DNA from: Prevotella illustrans
GTDB taxonomy: Bacteria; Bacteroidota; Bacteroidia; Bacteroidales; Bacteroidaceae
Assembly: GCF_017426725.1 (NCBI RefSeq)
Contig: NZ_JAERMS010000014.1
Span: forward strand, 1-62,172
DNA: 62,172 nucleotides
Reading direction: 5' to 3'
Below the pieces are notes generated by a model. It saw only the letters and a list, made by a program, of their open reading frames with translations, was not told the DNA's origin and did no database searches. The translations under genes and the position numbers were made by a program. Shown here in pieces: positions 33,724-41,601 of this stretch (positions within the stretch are counted from its first letter, which is position 1; every line of letters starts with the position of its first letter).

Positions 33724-36700
33724 TTAGAAACCAATGTTCAACGTTACTGTATACTGTTTTGGGGTAGGCAGTGATACTCCTCCTGATTTATAATACTCCG
33801 GATCCTGTCCTTTGAGCTTCTTGTCCGAATAAATCAGGAAAGGATTGGTGACGTTCAGACGCAGATTCATGGAGTGTATTCTTACTTTCTTCAGGAAGTT
33901 GTCGGGCACGTCGTAGCCTAACGAGATGTTCTTCATGCGTACAAAACTTCCGTCCGCTACCATCTGTTGCGAGTAGTTGTAGGTGTTGTAGGCACGTTCG
34001 ATGTTCTCTTTACCTACCTTTTCTATCAGTTCCTGCGAAGGAAGCACCGGTACGTCGGTCTTGTATTCATCGCCCGGATTGAGCCAACGGTTGTAATAGG
34101 ATTTGGAGAAGACGTTCAGGTCGCCGAACTCCGGGTCGAACGTGGGGTTCAATCGTATCTTATTGCCCGCCTGCATGGTCAGGAAGAACGAGAGTTCCCA
34201 GCCCTTGTATTTCAGTGTATTCGACAAACCACCGATGACGCGTGGTTCGATGGGGCCATGATACAGCAGATATGATTTGGCATATTGTGTATCGAGGAAG
34301 TCGGCGCCGGCTATGTTTGACAGTTCACCTTGGCTGCCCGGATAGCGTCCGAAGTTAAACGTGGGCAGGCCGTTGTTACTCAATCCTTGGAAATTGAATG
34401 AGAAGAGCGAGCCTCGCGGATAGCCCACGATGTTGCCACGGCCTCTTCCCGCCACCATGTCAAAGGCGTTGGGCGTGTTCAGCAGACGTGTAATCTCCTG
34501 ATCCATAGCACTCAGTGTGAGACTTGTCGTCCAGTTAAAACGATCCGTTACGATGTTTTTAGTGTGCACACCCAGCTCGATGCCGCGTGTCCGCATGTCG
34601 CCGAAGTTGGCATATTTATAGTATTGACCGCCCACACCCGAGGTGCGCACGAGGTCTATCAAGTCGAACGTGTTACGTTGGTATACGTCAAGCGTCGTAC
34701 TGATGCGATTGTTGAACAATCCGAGTTCTAAACCGATGTTCAGCTCGTACATCTTTTCCCACGTCAGGTCTCTGTTTTCCAAGTGCAGGATATCGAGTTT
34801 GTTTTCGCGGTCGTTGAAATAATGACGGTTCACAATGCCGCTTTTATAAATAGAATTGGCATTGATGGCCTCTTCATTCATCTTGGCCGTGAGACCGTAA
34901 CTGGCACGCAGGGCCAATCGGGAGATGGTTGGATAGTTCTTCATAAAAGCCTCTCGGTCGATATTCCACTTAGCCCCCACGTTCCATGTGGGCAGCCACA
35001 ACGCGCGCGCTCCTTTGCCTGAAGTGTTAGATCCCTCGCAGTTGAATATCGCGTTGAATACATATCTGCCCGCATAGCCATAGGTTCCGTTCACCGAGAA
35101 GGTGACGCCTCGGTCGTTGCGCTTATGGTAATTGAAGTAATTGGTGCCCTCGTTCGCGAGCTTTTCGAATATCAGTGGATTGGTATACACCTGATTTCCC
35201 CGATCATATTGAATGCCATAGCCTTGGAAAGGATTGACCGTGCGCTCGGCCGAACGTACCTCCGTGAAAGCGAAAGCCTTCAAATCGTGCTGTCCCATGC
35301 GCTTGTCGAAATCGAAAGCGATGCGTGCCAAGAGACTTTTCAATGAAGCTTCGGTCTTGTTCAAGAGGCCTCCATGCGTCAGTCCCACTTTGGGTTGAAG
35401 CAGCGGATTATCCTTGTCGTGTACAAGATAGATATTCTGTTGGGCGACAAAAGGATTCTCGTTGGCGCGGAAAGCCTGCACAATATTGGAGCCTTCTCTC
35501 ACTTCGTGAGTCGTACTCGTGTAGGCCTGGCGTGTGGAGAGCAAGGCTTTGAGCGCGATGTCGTCATTCAGTCTGTACGTGGCTTCACCTTGTATCTTGA
35601 AATCCAGCACATCGATGTTCATCTTGTTGTTGGCATATTCGTTGAAGATATTGAATGGCGCCCAGTTGTTACGGTAGTATTCAAGGCTTCCGTCTTCGTT
35701 ATAGGGGCGCAGGGTACGGCTTGTTCCGAGTGCGTAGGAGAAAGGATTGATGTCGAAATCACGTTCGAATACGCCTAAGGTGTTGTTCTTGCGCTGCGGC
35801 AATGTGCCCGGCGCATTCTGCGAACGCACGTTGCCCTGTGCCGAGAGCGTGGCCGTGAACTTGTCGTTTATATAAAAGGTGTTCTTCATGTTGGCCGTGA
35901 GCCGGCTTACTTTGTCGGCGACGGTCCATCCGCTGTCGTGATAAAAGCCGATCGAGGCATAGGTGGCCGTATGCTTGCCGCCGCCCGAAAGCGTTATCAT
36001 GTGATTGGTGATGGGTTTCATTGTAAAGAGAAGGTCGAACCAATCGGTGTTGGCGTACTCGCGCTTGCGCAGGAAGTCGGCCCTCGCCTCCGGCGTATTG
36101 GGCAGATAGTAGGTGCCTGTAGCGGGATTGATGGTGCTCACTCCTTTATATAATTGGTAATAGATTCCGCTGCGTCTGCCGTAGAGCGAGTTGCCGATAC
36201 CGAAGTAACCCTTGTCGTTCATCTCTTGGTAGAGCGACATGGTTTCCTGCGAATTGAGCAGGTCGAAGTCGCCGTAGCGCGGTTTCAGGCGCACGGTGTT
36301 CTCCGTGGAGTAGGTCACCCGCAGGGGAGACTCCCTTCTTCCGGACTTCGTAGTGACAACGATGACGCCGTTCAGGGCTCGCGCGCCGTACACCGACGTG
36401 GCCGAAGCGTCTTTCAAAACCTGTATGTCCTGGATGTCGGCGGGGTTGAGTCCCGACACGGCCGAGCTGACGAGCGTCACCGCGTCGCCCGAAGCCAGCT
36501 GGTCAAGGCTCAGGTGTACGAGATCTTCATACACCGCGCCGTCGATGACCCACAGCGGTTGCACGTTGCCGATGATGGAGGCGCCGCCTCGGATATTGAT
36601 GCGGGGCGCCGATCCGAACGTGCCCGAGACATTCTGTATCGACAGACCGGGCACACGTCCTTCGAGCATTCGCGACACGTCGGCAATACCTTCGAGTTTG

Positions 36701-37098
36701 ATGTCATCCATCTTCACCGACGTGGCCGCGCCGGTATAGACTCTGTTGCGGATGTTCTGATAACCCGTCACCACGACTTCGTCCACCTGCCGGCTGTCGT
36801 CTTTCAGTACGATGTTCAAAGGGCGGTTGCCTATTTTCACCCGCAGGGTGAGCATGCCGATGTAACTTGCCTGCAAGGTTTGGCCTGCCGTGGCCTTGAT
36901 GGTGAAATGTCCGTCTACGTCGGTCACGGCTTTCACCTTGGTTTCCACCACCTGCACGTATGCGCCGATGAGCGCTTCGCCCTGTTCGTTGCGTATCGTT
37001 CCCGTCACGGTTCCGGCCGTCTGTGCCGTCACCGTGAGAACCATGAACAGCGACAGGAGCGTCGATAGCGCTTTCTTGATATTTATCTGTTTGTACAT
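33724..37098 (-). CDS. SusC/RagA-family TonB-linked outer membrane channel (locus 2)
   Basis: Outer-membrane importer of 1124 residues. Signal peptide ending VTAQ; carboxypeptidase-regulatory-like domain (about 28-105, GTVTGTIRNEQGEALIGAYV); DEVVVTGYQNI; plug (about 115-250) with VLKDASATSVYGARALNGVI; barrel ending VTLNIGF with terminal Phe. No STN domain. It follows the FecA-like receptor gene by 52 bases and is followed 11 bases later by its SusD. Two TonB-dependent channels in one operon suggests that two related ligands, or two forms of one ligand, are taken up. Confidence 0.94.
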   Translation of the reverse strand: MYKQINIKKALSTLLSLFMVLTVTAQTAGTVTGTIRNEQGEALIGAYVQVVETKVKAVTDVDGHFTIKATAGQTLQASYIGMLTLRVKIGNRPLNIVLKDDSRQVDEVVVTGYQNIRNRVYTGAATSVKMDDIKLEGIADVSRMLEGRVPGLSIQNVSGTFGSAPRINIRGGASIIGNVQPLWVIDGAVYEDLVHLSLDQLASGDAVTLVSSAVSGLNPADIQDIQVLKDASATSVYGARALNGVIVVTTKSGRRESPLRVTYSTENTVRLKPRYGDFDLLNSQETMSLYQEMNDKGYFGIGNSLYGRRSGIYYQLYKGVSTINPATGTYYLPNTPEARADFLRKREYANTDWFDLLFTMKPITNHMITLSGGGKHTATYASIGFYHDSGWTVADKVSRLTANMKNTFYINDKFTATLSAQGNVRSQNAPGTLPQRKNNTLGVFERDFDINPFSYALGTSRTLRPYNEDGSLEYYRNNWAPFNIFNEYANNKMNIDVLDFKIQGEATYRLNDDIALKALLSTRQAYTSTTHEVREGSNIVQAFRANENPFVAQQNIYLVHDKDNPLLQPKVGLTHGGLLNKTEASLKSLLARIAFDFDKRMGQHDLKAFAFTEVRSAERTVNPFQGYGIQYDRGNQVYTNPLIFEKLANEGTNYFNYHKRNDRGVTFSVNGTYGYAGRYVFNAIFNCEGSNTSGKGARALWLPTWNVGAKWNIDREAFMKNYPTISRLALRASYGLTAKMNEEAINANSIYKSGIVNRHYFNDRENKLDILHLENRDLTWEKMYELNIGLELGLFNNRISTTLDVYQRNTFDLIDLVRTSGVGGQYYKYANFGDMRTRGIELGVHTKNIVTDRFNWTTSLTLSAMDQEITRLLNTPNAFDMVAGRGRGNIVGYPRGSLFSFNFQGLSNNGLPTFNFGRYPGSQGELSNIAGADFLDTQYAKSYLLYHGPIEPRVIGGLSNTLKYKGWELSFFLTMQAGNKIRLNPTFDPEFGDLNVFSKSYYNRWLNPGDEYKTDVPVLPSQELIEKVGKENIERAYNTYNYSQQMVADGSFVRMKNISLGYDVPDNFLKKVRIHSMNLRLNVTNPFLIYSDKKLKGQDPEYYKSGGVSLPTPKQYTVTLNIGF

Positions 37099-37150
37099 TC
37101 TTTTCTATAATGATGATTCTACTTGTTTTTCGAGTATGTCTTGCCTTGCG

Positions 37151-39406
37151 TCAGAGGCGCAACAGCACGCCGCCGTAAATGCCGAAAGGATGACCGGCCC
37201 TCAGTCCCGAGGGATGGCGGGACACCAGATACTTCTTGTTGGCCAGGTTGATAGCATTCACCGTCAACGTGATATACTTGTTGACATGCGCTTTCAGAGA
37301 GGCGTCCATAATCAGATGGGCCGGAATCTTCTCGCGCTCGGCTATCTTGCCTTGTCCCGGCAGTGTGCGCATGTCGCCGTTGTAGCGGGCTCCGAAGTTG
37401 GCTTCCACCCACTTGTGCTCTATGCCTATCTGCGCGTTAAAGGCGTGCTTGTAGATATAGGGAATCTCGTCGCCATAGATCACATGCCCCCATGCCGCGC
37501 TTTCAAAATCGTTCTTCATCTTCGTATGGGTGTAGGTATAGGAGAGTTGAAGGGGCATTTGCACGGCAAAGGTCTTGGGAAGCGGCAGCCAGTGGAATAG
37601 CAGTTCCAGTCCGTTTACCAAAGCCTTGCCCACGTTAAACTGGTCGAGCGTGCCTTGTCCGCCCTGCGCTGCCAAGTCGCTTCCCAGCATATTGGCGTAG
37701 TTGTTGTTGAAAACGATGGCCTCACATTTCAGCGTCTGTGTCGTCAGCCGCAGTCCGGCCTCTACGTTCACGCTGCTTTCGGCCTTTTGGTTGAGCGAGG
37801 CGCTAGGCGGAGCGAAGCCCTTGTGAATGCCGCCGAATGCCGAAAGGACGGGCAGCACCTTCACGTTGAATCCCAGTCCCGGTAGGAGGGCGCGTACATG
37901 ATTGGGCGTTTCTACGCGTACCATGCCCGTGCGGCGAGGATCGGCCTTGGTGTAGTCGCGCTTCAGCAAGTCTACATCTTCATAGCGCATGCCCGCCGTG
38001 AGCGTCAGAATGCCCTTCGACCATTTTCCAAGCCAGTAGCCCGACCAAGCATGGGCCGTAGTAATGCGGTTGGCGTTGCTTCCGGGCAGCCCCGTCAGAA
38101 ACAGACTCATGCGTCCGCCCTGCATCGAATAGCTGTCGTCTTGCTGAAAACGGTCCTCGCTGTCGGCGTGGTAGCGCAGTCCCAGCTCCGCCGTGAGATA
38201 GCCGCCACCCAGCATGGTGCGGTATTCGCCCTTCGACTGTACGCCGCGTGAGCGGTACACACGGTGGTTGGCACGCAGCATCAGCGCCTCGCCCACGTAG
38301 TCCTTCTTGCCCGTTACGATGTCGAAATAGTCACGGTTGGTTTCCGGGTCGGCCAGCACGGCGTCGATGGAGCGGCGTTCGGGTTTGGTGAAACCGGCCC
38401 TCACCTCATTCAGCTTGTACCAGTTGCGGAAGAAATAGTTGTAATATAAATTTGTGGTTATCTTCAGTTTATTACCCGACTCTATCAGATACGTGGCCAC
38501 CCATTGGGTGTGATGAGTCTTTAGATTGTCCTTTTGGGCACCCGCGTAGCGGAAATAAGGACGCGCGGCGAAATCGCTTTCCGACAGTCCTAAGTAGGTC
38601 TCGTCGGACGTCTCGTTGGCAAATCCGAACTTCAGTTCCAACAAATGGTTGAGTCCTTCATCCTTATTGGTCTGTGCCGAGACTTTGGCAATCAGGTCGT
38701 TGCGCTTGAATCCCGTGCGCTCGTCGGGCTCGTCCTTGCGGAAACCGTCCGACTGATAACGCAGATACTCCACTAAGAAGCCTACATGCTTCAATCGGTT
38801 GCCAATACTGGCATACGACTTGAAGGTGTTGTAGCTGCCGTAAGAGGTGTTCAGCTTGGCGCTGAACTTTGAAGGAATGGGTGTCGACACCATGTTGACG
38901 GCACCACCGGTGGTGAACGGTCCGTATTGCACCTGGCTGCTGCCCTTCAACACTTCGATGGCATACATGCGCCCGGCGTTCGGGAAATAATAAGCAGCCG
39001 GAGCGGCGTAAGGCGCGGGGGCGGCAAGTACGCCGTCTTCCATCAGCGAGATGCGCTCGCTTCGCTCGGCTTTCGTACCGCGCAAACTGATGTTCGGGCG
39101 CAATCCGAAGCCGTCTTCTTCGTAAACGTTCACGCCCGGAACGCTCTTGAGCATGCGGTTGATGTCGGTATAACCGAACTTCCCGATTTCTTCCGGAGAG
39201 ATGTAATAAGCCGAACCCGTGCGGTTGCGTGCCTCGAACTTGCTACCCAGCATTTGATTGGAACGTACGACGACCTCCGTTATCCTGTGCACCGAATCGG
39301 TCATGGCGCTTGTAGCTTTGCTTTGTGTGCCTTGCTGCGTCTGGGCATACGTTCCCAATGGTGTCAGTGACAGAAGCAGAGGCATCATTTTGATCTTATA
39401 ATGCAT
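37151..39406 (-). CDS. FecA-like TonB-dependent receptor (locus 2)
   Basis: 751-residue outer-membrane receptor. Short signal peptide (ending GTYAQ), TonB-box-like segment ITEVVVRS, plug of about 50-165 with SVPGVNVYEEDGFGLRPNIS and RSERISLMEDG followed by the alanine/proline-rich segment typical of ferric-citrate and siderophore receptors. The barrel ends YGGVLLRL, with Leu rather than the usual aromatic last residue. There is no carboxypeptidase-regulatory domain, setting it apart from the SusC next door. First gene of locus 2, behind the promoter at 39528-39558. A ferric-chelate or heme ligand is likely but not shown. Confidence 0.87.
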   Translation of the reverse strand: MHYKIKMMPLLLSLTPLGTYAQTQQGTQSKATSAMTDSVHRITEVVVRSNQMLGSKFEARNRTGSAYYISPEEIGKFGYTDINRMLKSVPGVNVYEEDGFGLRPNISLRGTKAERSERISLMEDGVLAAPAPYAAPAAYYFPNAGRMYAIEVLKGSSQVQYGPFTTGGAVNMVSTPIPSKFSAKLNTSYGSYNTFKSYASIGNRLKHVGFLVEYLRYQSDGFRKDEPDERTGFKRNDLIAKVSAQTNKDEGLNHLLELKFGFANETSDETYLGLSESDFAARPYFRYAGAQKDNLKTHHTQWVATYLIESGNKLKITTNLYYNYFFRNWYKLNEVRAGFTKPERRSIDAVLADPETNRDYFDIVTGKKDYVGEALMLRANHRVYRSRGVQSKGEYRTMLGGGYLTAELGLRYHADSEDRFQQDDSYSMQGGRMSLFLTGLPGSNANRITTAHAWSGYWLGKWSKGILTLTAGMRYEDVDLLKRDYTKADPRRTGMVRVETPNHVRALLPGLGFNVKVLPVLSAFGGIHKGFAPPSASLNQKAESSVNVEAGLRLTTQTLKCEAIVFNNNYANMLGSDLAAQGGQGTLDQFNVGKALVNGLELLFHWLPLPKTFAVQMPLQLSYTYTHTKMKNDFESAAWGHVIYGDEIPYIYKHAFNAQIGIEHKWVEANFGARYNGDMRTLPGQGKIAEREKIPAHLIMDASLKAHVNKYITLTVNAINLANKKYLVSRHPSGLRAGHPFGIYGGVLLRL

Positions 39407-39527
39407 ATAAAAAAGTTTTAAACTTATATGGCTTCTTTTATCATCGGGGCTTTCGGGTCGTCCCGATTGTCATAAACTAAAAGCGTTTATCATAAAGCGA
39501 ATAAGTTTATTCCGTAAAATTCGGCTG

Positions 39528-39558
39528 CAAAGGTCGTTATTTTAATGGAGACTGACAA
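39528..39558 (-). promoter_or_regulatory. Promoter of import locus 2
   Basis: Minus strand: TTG (39556-39558), 20-base spacer, GACCTTTG (39528-39535). The -7 box differs from TAnnTTTG only in its first base. About 120 bases of leader run to the receptor start codon, including a small CG-rich hairpin (TCGGGTCGTCCCGA). No Fur box could be identified with confidence. Confidence 0.6.
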
Positions 39559-39635
39559 TAACTATTTTTAGGTATTTTATATATTTCAAAGGAAAACAGC
39601 ACTCATTTCTCATTTCCCACTTCCCACTTAGCTTT

Positions 39636-39833
39636 ATGTCTTTCTTGGCCGCTTGCGGCCCTTATGTCTTTGTTCCCCGCGGCTAAAAAAATATGTTTTT
39701 ATGTCTTTATGTCCTTAAAAACAACATAAGAAAAATAATGTCTTTCTGTCTTTATGTCAAAAAGCACATGAGAAGAATATGTCTTTATGTCTTTAAAAAC
39801 AGCATAAAAAGACATGTCCTTATGTCTTTATCC
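39636..39833. repeat. Irregular array of TTATGTCTTT-like decamers
   Basis: About ten copies of an (A/T)TATGTC(T/C)TT unit at irregular spacing, separated by A-rich blocks. The same unit appears as single copies at the very left edge (TTATGTCC near base 5) and reversed near 62099-62117. No even spacer lengths, so it is not CRISPR. Confidence 0.7.
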
Positions 39834-39849
39834 CTGAATTATTTTTACA

Positions 39850-40200
39850 TCCACCCTCCAAAAAGTGGCATTATTCTGAAAAAGAAAAGAGACGGGCGAA
39901 AATAAGCGATTTTTGAGCGAGTTTATAAATCGCTGGTTATCAACGAATTGCGCTTTTCAGGGAGCTTTCCCTTCGCTTTTTTGCCTTTAATAGCTATGCT
40001 TTTAGGCCGTAATCGCGGCTCTTTCACCCACTAAAAGCTATGCTTTGACGAGCTAATCGCTATGCTTTGAGCCGATAAAAGCATAGCTTTGAGCATAAAA
40101 GAGCATAAAAATCGGCAAACCGAAGGCCTTTTTCGCCATGCCGATAGCTGGATGACGTGTTGCGGAAGTGTTAAAATAATGCGATTTTTTCTAACAAAAT
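39850..40200 (+). repeat. Dispersed hairpin-rich intergenic repeat, copy 3
   Basis: Same block order as copies 1 and 4, but more diverged at its left end. It holds AAAAGCTATGCTTTGA-like modules; GCTATGCTTT at 40059-40068 pairs with AAAGCATAGC at 40078-40087. It ends with GCTGGATGACGTGTTGCGGA and GTGTTAAAAT, almost the same as the end of copy 4. No gene is supported between 40200 and the peptide gene. Confidence 0.75.
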
Positions 40201-40369
40201 CAGGGAGTCAGGATGGGCTGACAAGTGATGAAGCCGCAGACTTTCTCACCGGTACGCCTGTCGCTCTCCCATAAACGGTTGACAGTTCTATATGATTTGA
40301 TCATTTGCAGACTTGTCCTCCCACAAATTGTCAGGTGAGCCTATATACTTTTGCAAAACGGCCGTATAT

Positions 40370-40404
40370 GAAAAGAGGCCCGACTGTCGTCGCAGCCGAG
40401 CCTC
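40370..40404 (-). terminator. Strand-specific Rho-independent terminator of the 36-aa peptide gene
   Basis: On the minus strand a 12-bp stem (40404-40393 with 40386-40375) with a 6-base loop is followed by TTTTC. Two of the pairs are G-U wobbles in minus-strand RNA but C-A mismatches in plus-strand RNA, so the structure favours the minus strand. Confidence 0.75.
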
Positions 40405-40446
40405 AAAAGGGTTTTCATTTATTTTATCTTCAAAATGAACCGTACT

Positions 40447-40557
40447 TTAATTGAACCATACATCTGTTTCAAGAATGTAGAATTCGGTGTCGTCATCCTT
40501 TCTCTCCCGCGTGAAATCCTGTAGGATTTGGGGCAATAATGATTTCTTCTGTTTCAT
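40447..40557 (-). CDS. 36-residue peptide of unknown function with its own transcription unit
   Basis: The frame reads MKQKKSLLPQILQDF, then a charged middle (TRERKDDDTEF) and an aromatic end (YILETDVWFN). It has no signal peptide, no double-Gly leader motif and no membrane segment. Support for it being real: a full promoter upstream (40599-40629), an AGGAGGACACAACT ribosome binding site ending right before the ATG, and a strong strand-specific terminator 43 bases after the stop. It is about 1 kb upstream of import locus 2 and divergent from the SDR gene. I recognise no family; it could be a regulatory small protein, a modified-peptide precursor or the coding part of a small RNA. Confidence 0.65.
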   Translation of the reverse strand: MKQKKSLLPQILQDFTRERKDDDTEFYILETDVWFN

Positions 40558-40598
40558 AGTTGTGTCCTCCTAAATGTTAGTAACCTGATAGTACACTG

Positions 40599-40629
40599 CA
40601 AATATAGGCATTATTTTAATACGTGTCAA
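40599..40629 (-). promoter_or_regulatory. Promoter of the 36-aa peptide gene
   Basis: Minus strand: TTGACA with TTG at 40627-40629, 20-base spacer, TATATTTG at 40599-40606. A full consensus match; transcription would start near 40591, about 34 bases before the ATG. Confidence 0.8.
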
Positions 40630-40759
40630 TACCTAAACTAAGGTAAAATTGCAGATTTAGTATAAATAACGTTAAAGGGTTTCGTAACGAAAGTGGTTGT
40701 GTATCAAACGATTGCAATTTATTTGTATGCTTATCCTTTTGCCTGTTTGAGCCTCTTGC

Positions 40760-40790
40760 TTGCTATGAAAGAAGGTTTACGCTATCTTTG
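40760..40790 (+). promoter_or_regulatory. Promoter of the SDR gene
   Basis: TTG at 40760-40762, 20-base spacer, TATCTTTG at 40783-40790; start codon about 68 bases downstream. Confidence 0.75.
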
Positions 40791-40857
40791 TAAAGAGCAG
40801 TTGCACTCAAACATTTGACGACAAGTTTTTGTGCGCTTGCGGAACTAATGAATTGAC

Positions 40858-41586
40858 ATGCGTATGAATCAGGCAATTATCATGGGTGCCAGCAGCGGTA
40901 TCGGCCGCGAGGTGGCACGAGTGTTGATCGAGAAAGGATGGACGGTGACGCTGGCAGCCCGCCGACAGGAACCGCTTGAGGCGTTGCGGGCCGTGGCTCC
41001 CGGACGGGTGAGCGTGGCTCGTATCGACGTGACCGACGCCGAAGCTCCCGCTCGGTTGGAACAACTCTTTGAGACGATGGGTCACGTAGACCTCTACTTT
41101 CACGCGTCGGGCATAGGCAAGCAGAACAGGGAACTGGAAGCCGCCATTGAGACCGACACGATGATGACTAACGGCGTAGGTTTCGTGGGAATGGTAAGCG
41201 CCGCTTACCGCTGTTTTGCCCGTCAAGGTGAGGGGCATATCGCTTGCATCACTTCGGTAGCGGGCACGAAAGGACTCGGGCCGGCGGCGGTCTACAGCGC
41301 CACCAAGGCCATGCAGTCCGTTTACTTACAGGCCTTGGAGCAGTTAGCTTACGGTCAGGGGCTGCGGATTGGGTTCACCGACATTCGTCCGGGCTTCGTA
41401 GATACGCCCCTGTTGACCAATCCGAGGGGCTATCCCATGCTGCTCGACGCGGCCGTCGTGGCGCGCACGATTGTCAAGGCCGTGACGCGCCGTCGCCACG
41501 TGGTCGTCATCGACTGGCGTTGGCGACTGTTCACGGCCCTTTGGCGGCGACTGCCTCGCCGGCTTTGGCGGAGATTGCGCCTGTAG
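40858..41586 (+). CDS. Short-chain dehydrogenase/reductase
   Basis: NAD(P)-dependent oxidoreductase of unknown substrate, 242 residues. Cofactor loop GASSGIG at 10-16, RIDVTDAE acid motif, FHASGIG in place of NNAG, catalytic Ser in CITSVAG, and the YSATK pair Y146/K150. After the Rossmann domain a short basic and tryptophan-rich tail (about 219-242) may touch the membrane; such tails are common in this SDR subgroup. The Met at residue 3 (40864) could also be the start. Monocistronic; its stop is 15 bases from the convergent hexosaminidase gene. Confidence 0.88.
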   Translation: MRMNQAIIMGASSGIGREVARVLIEKGWTVTLAARRQEPLEALRAVAPGRVSVARIDVTDAEAPARLEQLFETMGHVDLYFHASGIGKQNRELEAAIETDTMMTNGVGFVGMVSAAYRCFARQGEGHIACITSVAGTKGLGPAAVYSATKAMQSVYLQALEQLAYGQGLRIGFTDIRPGFVDTPLLTNPRGYPMLLDAAVVARTIVKAVTRRRHVVVIDWRWRLFTALWRRLPRRLWRRLRL

Positions 41587-41601
41587 CGAAGCGACTGTGG
41601 G

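Noticed and set aside
36154..37068. 304-residue open frame on the plus strand
   Set aside because: Antisense to susC of locus 2, whose plug and regulatory-like domain motifs are clear; the composition is that of a reverse-complement frame.
39636..39833. Possible CRISPR array
   Set aside because: Repeats are short (about 10 bases) and unevenly spaced, with A-rich filler instead of unique spacers, and no cas gene is in the window.
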